Shown here: positions 35,610-46,514 of the stretch, in pieces
How the letters are laid out: each line of letters starts with the position of its first letter
Position numbering within the stretch: position 1 is the first letter of the stretch
Assembly (NCBI GenBank): GCA_017979445.1
Contig: CM030714.1
Span: 19,661,405 to 19,725,404 of the forward strand
Direction of reading: 5' to 3'
DNA from: Akebia trifoliata
Taxonomy: Eukaryota > Streptophyta > Magnoliopsida > Ranunculales > Lardizabalaceae
Length of the DNA: 64,000 bases
Program-made: the position numbers and the translations under genes
The notes under the pieces: generated by a model
Told to the model about the DNA's origin: nothing
Database searches by the model: none
The model's input: the letters and a program-made list of their open reading frames with translations, nothing else

Positions 35610-36773
35610 CAATTTTGCGGTACGTCCCGTTAGTGCCGGCTTCTCGAAGAGGTACTTCAAGGGGTCCATCCGAGCAATGAGCATAGTCGAGTAACCGAAC
35701 AAGTAGTGGCGTAACCGTTGTGATGCCCAGACGAGGGCACAACACGTCTTTTTGAGGGTTGAATAGTTCACCTCGTAACTTGTGAACTTCTTGCTAAGGT
35801 AATAGATGGGTTGCTCTTTTCGACCTGTTTCATCATGTTGCCCCAATACACAGCCCATGGAGTTTTCTTGCACGGAGAGATACATCAGTAAAGGTCGACC
35901 TGGTGTAGGTGGAACTAAGACTGGTGGATTAAGCAAGTATCTCTTAATCTTGTCGAAAGCTTCTTGACAGTCTTCATTCCATTCTTTCGACTCATTTTTC
36001 TTCAGTAGTTTGAATACTGGCTCACAAATCGGTGTGAGTTGTGCGATGAATCTACTAATGTACTGAATTCTCCCTAGGAATCCCCTGACCTCTTTCTCTG
36101 ACTTGGGTGACTCCATATTTACGATGTACTTTGTTTTAGCTGGATCGATTTCGATGCCTCTTCTACTAACGATGAACCCCAATAGCTTTCCCGACGTGGC
36201 CCCAAATACAAATTTTGCCGGATTAAGTCTTAAGCTGTACTTCCTCGATCGGTCAAACAGTTTCTTCAAGTTTACCAGATGATCCTCGTTGAGATTTGAT
36301 TTAGCTATCATGTCGTCCACGTATACTTCTATCTCCCTGTGGATCATGTCATGAAACAAAACAGTCATAGCTCGTTGATACGTTGCCCCTGCATTCTTGA
36401 GACCAAATGGCATGACCTTATAGTGAAAGGTGCCTCAAGGTGTGATGAATGCAGTCTTCTCTTGGTCTTCTTCAATCATTTTTATCTGGTTGTAACCCGA
36501 GAATCCATCCATAAATGAGAACATGCCGTGGCCAGCTGTATTATCGACCAGAGTGTCGATGTGTGGTAATGGAAAGTCATCTTTAGGACTGGATCTGTTC
36601 AGATCTCGGTAGTCTACACACATGCGTACCTTTCTGTCTTTCTTTGGTACAGGGACGACATTTGCGAGCCACTCAGGATAGGTAGATACTGCGAGAAATC
36701 CTGCTTGGAACTGTTTCATTACTTCGTCCTTGACTTTAAGTGTCCATTCTGGTTTCAACCTTCGTAATTTCTA
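35610..36773 (-). pseudogene. D pol, first part: reverse transcriptase and first RNase H
   Basis: RT runs from the Met at 36758 (KPEWTLKVKDEVMKQF) through ANVVPVPKKDRKVRMCVDYR and FMDGFSGYNQIKM, then MPFGLKNAGATYQRAM, to the intact active site YVDD (residues 31-34 counted from 36413). The first RNase H/connection region has LLMYLSVQENSMGCVLGQ and QPIYYLSKKFTSYE. Three stops interrupt an otherwise single frame: TAG 36771-36773, TGA 36435-36437 (at a position where the family has Trp), TAG 35607-35609. Each is explainable as one C-to-T or G-to-A change. It continues directly into the archaeal-type RNase H. Confidence 0.92.
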
Positions 36774-37535
36774 CTTGACTGGCTTGCTTCCTGATTTGAT
36801 AGGTAACTTGTGGACGACTAGATCCGTGTTTAACCCGGGCATGTCTTGGTAGGACCATGCGAAGACATCTTGGTACTGTTGTAAGAACTTTGTCATCTCC
36901 TCTTTTTGCTCAATTGTTAATAAGGCTCCGATTTTAACGATCCGTGGGTCATCTTCGGTGCCTAGGTTCACTGAGTTCGTATCCTCTATATTTGGCTGAA
37001 CACCCTTCTCGTGACGTTCTATGAGTTCTTTGATTTCTTTTGGAGGATATTCAACCTCTTCCTCTAACTCTTCTTCAATCCCCATGAGATCAAAGTCGAG
37101 CTTGAGGTCAAAGTCGTATTCTTCTCTTTCATATTCTGTTCTGTCACAAGGTTCATTCAACTGAGGAAATTCTTTGAAAACCTTAGGTATTTTGAAGATT
37201 TCTGATTTTTTTGAATTTTTGAAAATATTTGATTTTTTTGAAATTTGGAGAGTTTTTGATTTTTTTGAATTTTGAAAGATTTTTGATTTTTTTGAATTTT
37301 GATGGATTTTTAATTTTTTTGGATTTTACGGACTATCCGTATGCCTGAAACAAGATGAAGAAAAATCATGCAAATTCATTAACGACGAAGGTGAGCCCCC
37401 AAAACAGTCTTGCTCTGAAGACGAGGGCTCATTACGGTCCTCGGGCAGATGAGATTTTGCTAATGGCATTTTTTTTTGGAGGCCGTAGGGATTCTGGACC
37501 CCATGGCTGCCTCGTAAGTGATTGGGTATTCCTTC
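36774..37535 (-). pseudogene. D linker before RT, acidic segment
   Basis: This is the same frame as RT. It includes an acidic stretch (FDLMGIEEELEEEVEYPP), then IVKIGALLTIEQKEEMTKFL and DVFAWSYQDMPGLNTDLVVH, the conserved stretch just before Tat RT. 37204-37330 is a 27-bp in-frame repeat coding for a 9-residue NSKKSKIFQ-like unit. A TAA at 37326-37328 interrupts the frame. The frame changes near 37475 in a run of nine T. Confidence 0.8.
37204..37330 (-). repeat. 27-bp coding minisatellite in D pol, five units
   Basis: Units start at 37204, 37231, 37258, 37285 and 37312 (partial), each 'gatttttttgaattttgaaagattttt'-like on the + strand. Each codes for nine residues rich in Lys and Ser in the pol frame. 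The 27-bp period keeps the frame open. Confidence 0.85.
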
Positions 37536-38470
37536 CAATTCTTGAAAACTTGCCCTTCTTCTGCAGGACGGATAGGTTGGGAGAATGGCTCCCTTGATGG
37601 TTCAGATATGACCATCACTTCCGAATGACTGTCGTCAAGTCCGGGTGCAGGCATTTGTAGGGTGGGTGGAATTACGACAGATTCCCAATCAATTTGAAAG
37701 GGGAACAATGATTTCTCTTCTTCTCACATTGCGACTTCCACCTTGGCGGGCTCTCTTTCTTTTTCTTTTTGACTCCATTTGGAATCCCCTCCGAACAAGA
37801 TGTTCATGTCATCTGTAAAGGAATGTAGGGACTCAACGAATGAGTCTTCTTGCGATTGGATGGACTCAATACTTACAACACTTGATTGACTTGTCGGTGG
37901 TAGTTCTGATAAGTCCTCTGACCTCTTCAAGGATTGTGGGAAGTTGATGCTGATGTGTGGTATTTTGCCCAAGTTCCATATATTAGGCTCTCGGTTCTGT
38001 CTTCGTGCAAGTCGAAGCTCCCTCTTTTTATCATTCATATCAGAGATGTCTTTCCTCGTAGGCTTGAACCCGAGGCCGAAGTAGGGAGTATGTTTTCGGG
38101 TACTGATCAGAGTGGCCCTCCCTTTTCCTTTAGGTCCTAAACCTTGTTTCGGACGATATCCCCCCTTCTTCATTATTCGACCGATCATCATATTTGCTTT
38201 TGATAATTCTGCCTTTGTCTTCTCATTTCTCCTTGGGATATGGTTGACAGATGTGAATTGGAAAGCGTGATATCCCTCTTTGTCCCCAGTCATTTCCACA
38301 TCTATATAAGGTACATCTAGAGATCGATCGACGGGTATAAGATTCTCGCAAGGACGGAGATCACCCTTTGCCACATAATGAATTTGACCCATTGATGTAA
38401 GAAAGAAGGAACTGCTCCAGCGATGTGAATCCAAGGTCTTCCTAGGAGGAGATTGAATGCTGAAGGTATG
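37476..38470 (-). pseudogene. D linker with G-patch-like motif, after protease
   Basis: A 259-codon frame (38503-37724) is followed, after a TGA at 37724-37726, by 82 codons (37708-37460). The first ~40 codons at the 38503 end are out of frame. From about 38385 the sequence reads as protein: VPYIDVEMTGDKEGYHAF, then RIMKKGGYRPKQGLGPKGKG (the G-patch-like 'KxGYxPxxGLG' motif usual in Tat polyproteins) and YFGLGFKPTRKD. It then passes through a Ser-rich acidic stretch to NWKEYPITYEAAMGSRIP. The motif's function in retroelements is not settled. Frameshifts at ~38400 and ~37475 separate it from gag-PR and RT. Confidence 0.78.
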
Positions 38471-38472
38471 TC

Positions 38473-40272
38473 CTAGATCTCGAATGTCACTTCGAATGTG
38501 CATGATCCGATGGTGACAGGAAGATCCAGTTCTCCTAACGACTCAGTTTTCCTACTATCAAAAGCCCTTACGGTCCTTTGAGTTGGCCTGAGGTAAGATA
38601 AATCTACATTTAACTTGTGCAAAGTTTGTAGAGGACAGACATTAAGAGCTGAACCATTGCCGATCAGCACCCTTGCTACCATCATACCTTTGCACATTAC
38701 CATAATGTGCAATGGTTCAATGTGTCCACACACCCCACTAATAAGTTCATCTTTGGTGAAGGTGATCGGATTGGGGGCTATGATCTGACCCACTGTCTTT
38801 TCCAACTCTTCTGGCGAGGTGGTCTCGGGTACATGTGTACTACTAAGGACTTTGAGTAATGCTTCCCGATGATGCTCTGAGTTTAAAAGCAGGTCAAAGA
38901 CACTGATTTGAGCTGGTATTCTGTTCAATTGCTCTACTATGTTGTACTCACTCTTTCGAATGAGTCTGAGGAGGTCAGTTGCCTCCTTGTCAGTTACTCT
39001 GCTCTTCTTCTTCTCTGGTTCCTTTTGTGGTACTTGTTCCTCTTCTACAAACTTTTCTTTTCCCTTTTCTCTCCTTCTTTCTTCCTCCTCATTCTGCTTC
39101 TTCTGTTCCTTTTTTGGTATTTTATAACCTCTTCCCGATCTGGTCATATGACCGATGTTCGTTACCATAGCCTCTTTCGGTTTCTCAACCCCTGCAAACG
39201 TCACAATCATCATCTCATAACTCCATGGGACGGTTTGGCTTGAACGGTATGGGAAGGGTTTAGGGGATATGATGGTCATGGGTTGAGACTCTGGTTTTAA
39301 ATGGAGGATAAGAGGTGACGGGTTGGGTTTGACAGTTGGTGTAGTGATATTTGGGGTTTGTGGATTGGTATAAGATAAGATGAGGGGTGGTCGAAAGGAA
39401 AAGTTTGAGGTTTGAGGTGTCGGTGTAGTGTTGGATATGATAAGAGGTGGTCGGGAGGAAGGGCCTGAAGTTGATATGGTGTAAGGTATAATGAGAGGTA
39501 GCCGAGGGGAAGAACTTGAAGTTGGTAATGTGTAAGGTATGATGAGAGGTGGTCGTGAAGGATTTGAGGTTTGTGAGTTTGAGTGAATGGTGAGATTGGC
39601 CATTCTGACTGGGAGTTGGGATGATGACTGGTTTGTTGTGTCTTGGGGTACGGCATTGATGCTTGAGGTCGTTGATTCCTTCTTCAAGTTGACTCTGATC
39701 TTGGAGCGAATAGGTGCTATTAGGATTGAAGGGTCGAAGCTTGGTTCATCCCTCTCTATGGCATTGACTGTCGGCCCATTGCCTCCTCCGTTGTGAGTTG
39801 GTAATGGGTTTTGGTTGATGTTTTGTTGAGGTGCTTGGGCCATCGGACCATCCAAAATGATCGTTTTTCTGTCGATCAGATTTTGAACTTGGTGCTTGAG
39901 TTGCCAATATTGGTCGGTGGCATGTCCCGGTGCACCCATATGGAATTCGCAGAATTGATTGGGATTGTACCCTAGTCCCTTTACTGCCTCTGGGTTTGGT
40001 TGTCTCTTAGTGAGATATTCTCCCCTGAGTAATGCTGGGAGCAGTTCTGATAGAGTCATAGACAGGCAGGTGAGAACTCGAGGGGCCCTGTTGGGTCTAC
40101 GTTGCTCAGTTTGTTGATTCTGAGCGAATTGTGGGTTCTGACCAAATAATGGATTTTGTCCAAACTGGAATGCCTGCGGGACTGGTGCAGCTTGAGGTGG
40201 ATTAACTTTGAAGGGGACCTGAGGTGTTGGCGGCCTCAGGTTCGGTGTTGAGATGAAGAAAGGACGAATAGG
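38473..40272 (-). pseudogene. D gag C-terminal part and protease
   Basis: After the TAA at 40273-40275 the same frame goes on: a Pro/Gln-rich stretch, then a zinc-knuckle-like FCEFHMGAPGHATDQYW, where the last Cys of C-x2-H-x4-GH-x4-C is Tyr. A long Pro/Ser-rich region follows (LPLIIPYTI-type ~20-residue repeats, about 39300-39560), then a basic KKEQKKQNEEEERRREKGKE stretch. The protease ends the frame: VLIGNGSALNVCPLQTL has Gly where the catalytic Asp should be, and the flap/end region reads GELDLPVTIGSCTFEVTFEI. A TAG at 38473-38475 cuts off DIPSAFNLLLGRPW, the usual end of PR. D protease is therefore doubly inactive. Confidence 0.88.
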
Positions 40273-41412
40273 TTACACATTGTTAACTTGGGCTTCATCT
40301 TTCTTCTTGTTCAAGACTACTGGTTTCCGTTGAGTAGACCCCCATGTTGGTGCCCCTAGACTGGACAAGTCGTAGATCAGACCTAACCGAATACCGTCAT
40401 CAACTCGATCCGTCACTTGGACCAATGACGAAAAGCTTGCAGTTGTATGACCCACTAGATGCGTATAGAATGAGTGGCCCAAAGTTGAGATGAATATGGT
40501 GTTCATCTCTTGTTCAGTCATCGGTGGTTTTACTTTGGAGGCCGATTCCTGCCACCTTTGTGCATACTCTTTCACGCTTTCTTTTGGCTTCCGTGTCATT
40601 TTTGCCATGTCATTCCGGTCTAACCCTATATCTGTGTTGAACCTATATTCTTCTGAGAACATTATAGCCAGATCTTGCCAACTCTTAATCCACGAATGAT
40701 CTAACTGAGAGAACCATGAGAGGGCCGCCCCTGTTAAACTCCTTTGAAAGAGCTGAACCAATAACCTGTCATCGTCACCAAACTGGCACATAGACCCACA
40801 ATAGAGCTTCAAGTGGGACAAAGGACGCCCAATGCCATTGTATTTTTCGAAGTTGGGACACTTGAACTTTGGCAGTAATGATGCGTTAGGGTATAGGCAC
40901 AGATCTCTGAACCTTATTCCATTTGTGGAGTCCTTGCCTTTCATCCTTCTGATCTCTTCCTCGACTGCCTCGAGCTTGCTTGCAAGTTTCTCCTCTGTGG
41001 TACTCCTTACCTCAGCTTCCCTGAATTCACATTCTTCCTTTTGAATGACCTCATGTCGTGGTGGATTGCAGTGAATGTGAATTGGTGGTCCTTGATTGGT
41101 AGGGACGGTGGGTGGTAAGGTATTCGGTGCTTGCGGAGGTTGTTGTTGTAGTTGTTCGGGTATAGTCTGATTCGAGCCGGATGCCTGATGTTGTACAGCT
41201 TGAATGATGCTTGGATTTACCATTAGCAGATCTAAAATTTTGTTGTGCTTTTCCAATGCCTTCACCACTATATCTAGCTTCGAGGTGAGATCTGTTATTA
41301 CTTCTGTCACTGTCTGTTGAGGTTGCTCTGAAGTGCTCATGATTGGTTGCGAACGTAGAAAATATGGAGGATTGTCAGGTGGCAAGTACTTTTTTCTAGG
41401 TTGTTTGGCCAC
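40273..41412 (-). CDS. D gag, N-terminal 379 residues
   Basis: Gag forms the virus-like particle that packages the element RNA. The Met at 41412 (MAKQPRKKYLPPDNPPYFLR) is followed by an N-terminal coiled coil (residues ~35-65, TDLTSKLDIVVKALEKHNKI), a Pro/Gln-rich linker and a charged helix (TEEKLASKLEAVEEEIRRMK). The retrotransposon gag domain spans roughly residues 175-345 (FKCPNFEKYNGIGRPLSHLK, LVQLFQRSLTGAALSWF, WQDLAIMFSEEYRFN, SVKEYAQRWQE). The TAA at 40273-40275 is premature, since gag continues in the same frame to the zinc-knuckle region. The start is supported by the lack of coding signal upstream, where a repeat array begins. Confidence 0.85.
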   Translation of the reverse strand: MAKQPRKKYLPPDNPPYFLRSQPIMSTSEQPQQTVTEVITDLTSKLDIVVKALEKHNKILDLLMVNPSIIQAVQHQASGSNQTIPEQLQQQPPQAPNTLPPTVPTNQGPPIHIHCNPPRHEVIQKEECEFREAEVRSTTEEKLASKLEAVEEEIRRMKGKDSTNGIRFRDLCLYPNASLLPKFKCPNFEKYNGIGRPLSHLKLYCGSMCQFGDDDRLLVQLFQRSLTGAALSWFSQLDHSWIKSWQDLAIMFSEEYRFNTDIGLDRNDMAKMTRKPKESVKEYAQRWQESASKVKPPMTEQEMNTIFISTLGHSFYTHLVGHTTASFSSLVQVTDRVDDGIRLGLIYDLSSLGAPTWGSTQRKPVVLNKKKDEAQVNNV

Positions 41413-41539
41413 CTGTGAATAAGAAGTTAGGCGTTAATATATCATTTACATAATGAAGATGCATGATAATTTATTAGGTCAGATTAGATTAATTGGTAAA
41501 ATTGTATTAAGAAAATCCTGAATTTCGTTGATGTTGGAT

Positions 41540-42268
41540 TTTTTGTTAGCATGGAGCTGGGGTGCGTTGACACGGAGCCAGATATTGATTAGCACGAAAC
41601 TGGGGTTTGTCAGCACGAAACTGAAGGTTTATTGGCGCGAAGTCGGAAGGTTATCGGCACGGAACCAAATGATTGTCAGCACGGAGCTAGAGGTTTGTCA
41701 GCACGGAGCTGGAAGTTTATCGGTACGGAGTCGAAGGTTCATCAGCACGGAGCAGGAGATTTATCGGCACGGAGTCGAAGGTTCATCAGCACGGAGCCGG
41801 AGGTTTATCGGCACGGAGCCGAAGGTTCATCAGCACGGAGCCGGAGGTTTGTTAGCACGGAGCTGGAGGTTTATCGGCATGGAGCCGAAGGTTCATCAGC
41901 ACGGAGCCGGAGGTTTGTCAGCACGGAGCTAGAGGTTTATCAGCACGGAGCCGGATGTTTATAGGCACGGAGCTGAAGGTTCATCAACACGGAGTGGGAG
42001 GTTTGTCAGCACGGAGCTGGAGGTTTATCGGCATGGAGTCGAAGGTTCATCAGCACGGAGCCGGAGGTTTATCGGCACGAAGCCGAAGGTTTATCAACAC
42101 GGAGCCGGAGGTTTATCGGCACGGAGCCGAAGGTTCATCAGCACGGAGCCGAAGGTTTGTCAGCATGGGGCTAGAGGTTTATCGGCACAGAGCCAAAGTT
42201 TATCAGCACGAAGCCGGAGGTTTGTCAGCACGGAGCTGAAGGTTCATCAGCACGGAGTTGGAGGTTTA
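41540..42268 (-). repeat. ~24-bp minisatellite in the D leader, about 29 units
   Basis: Alternating 'cagcacggagccggaggttt' and 'atcggcacggagccgaaggtt' units form a ~48-bp dimer. Each dimer has small GCCG/CGGC dyads. It lies just before gag. The + strand frames here (41528-42239) are periodic by-products. Confidence 0.92.
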
Positions 42269-42639
42269 TCAGTTAGATAAAAAATATTTTTAAAAACGGA
42301 TTATTGTAAAAAGATTGAGTCGAAAAACCATTTTGTTAGCCCCTTAATTCAATTCTCTGAAATCAAGATCGGCCAGTCAAATCCCTAAGGAAAAGGTGGC
42401 GCACAATGGCACTCTTAAATCACATTATTTCCTTAAATAGACGTAGTCTATCCCTCTCGTATCAACATGGTAAGATCGTTCTTAGGCACCGACTTTGATC
42501 AAGAAATGCAATTGGTGCTTTAAAATTTCTTTGTTGTTGTTTTTTTTTTTTTTTTCAAATCTAGTTTGTTGGAAAATGATTGAATTTATTTGAATTGATC
42601 GACCAATTGTTGATCTTGATGGATCACGTTTTGGGTTGA

Positions 42640-43318
42640 AATTGGAAGATGGGCCTACTTTGGGTTGAATATGGATTATGGATCGATTCGAAAATGGATA
42701 TGGCTCGTAAACCCAATTCAGATTGGATATGGGTCGTAGACCCAATTCGAAATGGATACGGGTCGTAGACTCGATCTGGATTGGATATGGGTCGTAAACC
42801 CAATTCGAAATGGATACAGGTCGTGGACCCGATTTGGATTGGATACGGGTCATGAACCCAGTCCGGATCGGATGTGGGTCGTAGACCCAATTGAAGTGGA
42901 TCTTGAAGCGGATATGGGTTGTGGACCCATTCGAAACTGGATATGGATCGTGAATCCCATTTAGATCGGATATGGGTCGTGGACCCAGTTCGAAGTGGAT
43001 ATGGGTCGTGGACCCATTTGGAACTGGATATGGATCGTGACCTATTCGAAACGGATATGGGTCGTGGAACCATTTGGTAATGCATATGGGTCGTTGACCC
43101 ATTTGGGAATGGATCTTGAAGCGGATATGGGTCATGGATCCCTTTGAAAATGGATATGGGTCGTAAACCCAGTTGGTAATGGGTATGGGTCGTAAACCCA
43201 TTTGGAAACGGATATGGGTCGTAGACCCATTTGAAAGTGGATATGGGTCGTAGACCCAGTTGGAAGTGGGTATGGGTCGTGGACCCAATTCGGAGTGGTT
43301 ACGGGTTGTGGGCCTGAT
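42640..43318 (-). repeat. ~30-36-bp dyad-bearing array in the D leader, about 20 units
   Basis: Units of the type 'ggatatgggtcgtagacccaattcgaaat'. The phrase GGGTC-gta/gtg-GACCC is an inverted repeat present in most units, so the RNA could form a row of small hairpins. All three minus frames stay open for long distances (up to 268 codons), a side effect of the repeat. Confidence 0.9.
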
Positions 43319-44381
43319 TTATGTTGATCCTCGATGATGGATGATGGTAAGGTTGATAGTACGCCACATTGGGTCGAGATCAATTTCGATAGGTAGAGTG
43401 TAGGTGAGCTCCGTTTGGATCAAATACAAAGTAACGAGTGGTAGGCCCTAAGTTTAACGATAGAAATGGTATATTTAATCATTTTCAAGCCTTAAAACTC
43501 AAAAGAAAAATAAAGTCCAAGAGAAAAGTTGTCAAGACTGATGTAATGGACGAAATGAGCAAACAAAAAGTTTTTTTTTTTTTTGGGTCCGTTTTTAATG
43601 AGCGGACCGAAGTGCTTTTGTACTGGTCCGCTCTTTAAAAACGGATCAGAACCTTAATTTTTGCCAATTTTTTTTTTTTATAGATTTTGAGGCACATAGC
43701 CTCTGTTTTTTGGCTTAAGGTACATAAATTTTTTTTTTTATGATGCAAAATATAAACAAAGATTTCCTCCTTTACCTAGGGGGACATGTAAAGAAATAAA
43801 ACAAAAACAAGTCTAAAATCTATACAACTTGCCTTCATAGGCTAAAAAAAAAAAATTTTACAAAGTCATTTCCTTGGATCGAAAAAATTACAATAATGAG
43901 AGGGTTGATAAATCATTTTTTCATAATTGTGTCCTAAGCCTCTAATCATATTTAATGCATGCGGCTATAGGTGGCTTCACGGTTACCCATTCTTCAAACC
44001 TCAATGTATACCGAAGTACACATGTCTTAGGTTGGTGATTGGGTTGGATGTGTTCGTCCCCGTACCCGAAATAAGCGATCTCGAGTCGTGAAACTACTAA
44101 GCATCCGGGTTTAAACTTTCATAGGTGGAGGAGGTTTGTGCAATGGGCTATGCAAGCGTAAGTGCACAAGTGCATTTTTTTAAAACAAGTATCAACCCCC
44201 TTTACAAGCATTCAACCCACAAATGAGTTAAAGAAAATATTACAATCATTCTCCAAAAACAAAAAAAAAACAAAGTACCAAACAAAACACAAACAACAAC
44301 AATGTTAGTAAACACATATCGAAATTTTTTTTTTGTTAAAAAAAGAAAATGGCCAAATGGTCATGATTTGAACCCTCAATC
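43319..44381 (-). other. D leader next to the PBS, with a long hairpin
   Basis: Noncoding. The main feature is an inverted repeat: arms 43586-43608 and 43625-43647 (23 bp, two mismatches, GGTCCG outer ends), loop 16 bases. T-runs and A-runs flank it (43571, 43664, 43729). Confidence 0.75.
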
Positions 44382-44399
44382 TCCCCAGTGGAGTCGTCA
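44382..44399 (-). promoter_or_regulatory. Primer binding site of D
   Basis: TGACGACTCCACTGGGGA on the minus strand, three bases after the 5' LTR end. It is the same tRNA-Arg-type pattern as E1 and E2. Confidence 0.85.
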
Positions 44400-44402
44400 A
44401 GT

Positions 44403-46514
44403 TGTAGACATGAGAATGTTCACTTTTGAACCTCAATGCTATGTGATTTGGAGTCGCCACCATTTTTTTTTGTAAATGGGTGTGAATGGACACCCGAATC
44501 GATTCTTTTAAAAATCATTTTTTTATGGCATTGTAGTGACTCTCAATCATGGAAAAGGTATGGTCTACCTAAGATCTAAGTAAGGGGATTTGTTAGAGAA
44601 TGGGAAAGGTGTTAAGCACCCCATTCTCTCCACCTATGATGGTTACCTTTAGATTTGACCATTTTTGAAAAGAATAATATAACAAGTAAAGTGCATAGGA
44701 TGCATGAAGTGGGTGGGTGCACATGGTATGTATGTACCTCTTTAGAAGAGGATTTGATGTTAGTGTTGACATAAGAAATATCTTATGGAAGATGACATTC
44801 TATGGAGTCAACATACTTTTGCATGAGTTGAGATGTTGGTTTAGGATTTTGGAGAAATTCCATGGATGGAGTACCCTTAGATCCATAACCTTAATGCATG
44901 CATGTTTAGCTAGAAACTTAGTGTTTTAACCCTATCAAGAGAGTTACACATTTCTTCATCATAGCCAAACATGTGTGAGGTGTGTGCATAGTGTACATTA
45001 TGATGCATGATATGAGAATGGGTTAAAAAGGGCTTCAACCTCCATCATTTCGACCAAACCATCTCAAGCATTCCATGCCCCAGGTTGAGGTTCAATCTAC
45101 TTGGGATGAAGGAGGGTTCTCCATTACATCTTAAGGGTTTCTAAAAAGAAAAATGGAGGGTTAGAGGAAGAAGATGCAAGCTAAAAGAAAATAAATAAAC
45201 AACTATTATCCTACCTTGTCCCCTTGGAGGTCTTGGATGATCTCGAGCTTGAGAAATGAATTTGACAGTTGAAGGATGTAGTTGAGGGTTGAGAGAGTTG
45301 AAGGTTAAGAGATGAGAGATGAGTAGAGAATTTGGTAAAGTTTTAGGTTGAGAGATGGGGGTTTGAGAGCATGAATTGTTATTAGAAAATGAGGGTATTT
45401 ATAGAGTTTTTGGAGAACTTTTGGGGATAAAGTGGTCCAATCCTAAAAATAAAGATAATGGACACAAAGTTTATGTTATTTCTTTTTGAATTTTTCATTT
45501 GTATGGGGGCAAAGATGACATTTGTGAAGAAATCCTAAAAGTATTCTTTGATCTTTGATTTTTTGGTAAATAGAGGTGAGAGAACCAAAGTACTTTTGGG
45601 AGGGTGAATAAGGGAGTGACATGTGTAAAGGTGGAGTAGTAGGTAAAAAGTAGATCTTAGTTCATTTGTAAATAACAAATAAAGCAAGGGTAGAAGTATA
45701 ATTTTTGAAATGGGCCAATGGGAGAACAAAAATACTTTTGGGAGGGTGAATGGGAGCATGACATGTGTAAAGGTGAAGTGGTAGGTGAAAAGTAGATCTT
45801 GGTTCATTTGTAAATAACAAATAAAGTAAGGGTGGAAGTATAATTTTGAAATGGACCAATGGGAGAACTCCATGTATGTATTTGTAGATTCTCACCTTTT
45901 GAGGGAATAATTGGAAGTTCTCTCACCTTTATGGATTATTACCAAAGACTAAATAATCTTTTTTGATTTGACTAGACTTTTTGAGAAGGGCATTCTTGAG
46001 TTTTCACAAAAGGGAAGTTGACCCTCTAATTAGATGATGTATTGGGTATTGGGGGCTTATGAGGTATCAACATGTGTCATCTTGTGAAGGGGTGAGAGAA
46101 TGGACTTGAAGTGGGCTTGGTGTTGGGCTTGGGTTTGGGTTAGGATATAAACTTGGGTTTGGACTTAGAATGGACTTGACTTTGGATTTAGGATATGGAC
46201 TTGGGTTTTGGACTTAAAATGGACTTGACTTTGGATTTAGGATATGGACTTGGGTTTTGGACTTGGGTTAGGTTGGAGGAGGAAATGGGTTTTGGTTATG
46301 GTATGGGTGATGGAGTGGTGAATGGAGAATGGTTACGAGTTAGGGACAAAGTTGAGTATGCAAAATTATTTTGTATGATGCATGTATGCATGTATGCATG
46401 AAAAATGATGACACGTGGCAATGCGGGTCCGTCGAAAATCTTGAGTTCTAAATTGGAATTAATTCGAAGAATTTAGATTTTTCTAATGGGTTCATGCAAA
46501 TTGGGGTGTCTACA
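44403..46514 (-). repeat. 5' LTR of D
   Basis: The minus strand starts TGTAGACACCCCAATTTG and ends CTCATGTCTACA. It is about 4 percent different by eye from the 3' LTR. An extra ~30 bp (44871-44902, 'cttagatccataaccttaatg') is absent from the 3' LTR. TATAAATA is at 45396-45403. The 142-bp direct duplication is at 45570-45868 and the 'gacttgggtttgg' repeats at 46100-46270. Confidence 0.93.

Larger units (their letters stand above)
29610..46514 (-). mobile_element. Element D: near-complete Tat retrotransposon nested in E2
   Basis: Length 16,905 bp, bounded by a perfect 5-bp target duplication aagtc (29605-29609 and 46515-46519). The interrupted E2 leader 'caaaccaagtc|a.cac.tatcga.aggtatatagg' is uninterrupted in E1 at 19065-19095. 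In its own direction: 5' LTR (46514-44403), PBS, leader with a hairpin and two arrays, gag, PR, linker with G-patch-like motif, RT, RNH, aRNH, IN, spacer, PPT, 3' LTR (31673-29610). Confidence 0.95.

Noticed and set aside
38908..39243. + strand hydrophobic frames (111, 62, 63 codons) resembling membrane proteins
   Set aside because: Antisense shadow of the Lys/Glu-rich segment of D gag, which gives Leu/Phe/Ser-rich translations on the other strand.
41528..42239. + strand frames of 94-134 codons with HQHGAGGLSARS-like repeats
   Set aside because: Periodic by-products of the 24-bp array, antisense to D, open in more than one frame.
42482..43288. 268-codon minus frame upstream of D gag
   Set aside because: It runs through the dyad array, and other minus frames are equally open. 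It is repeat-derived, although in the right strand for D.
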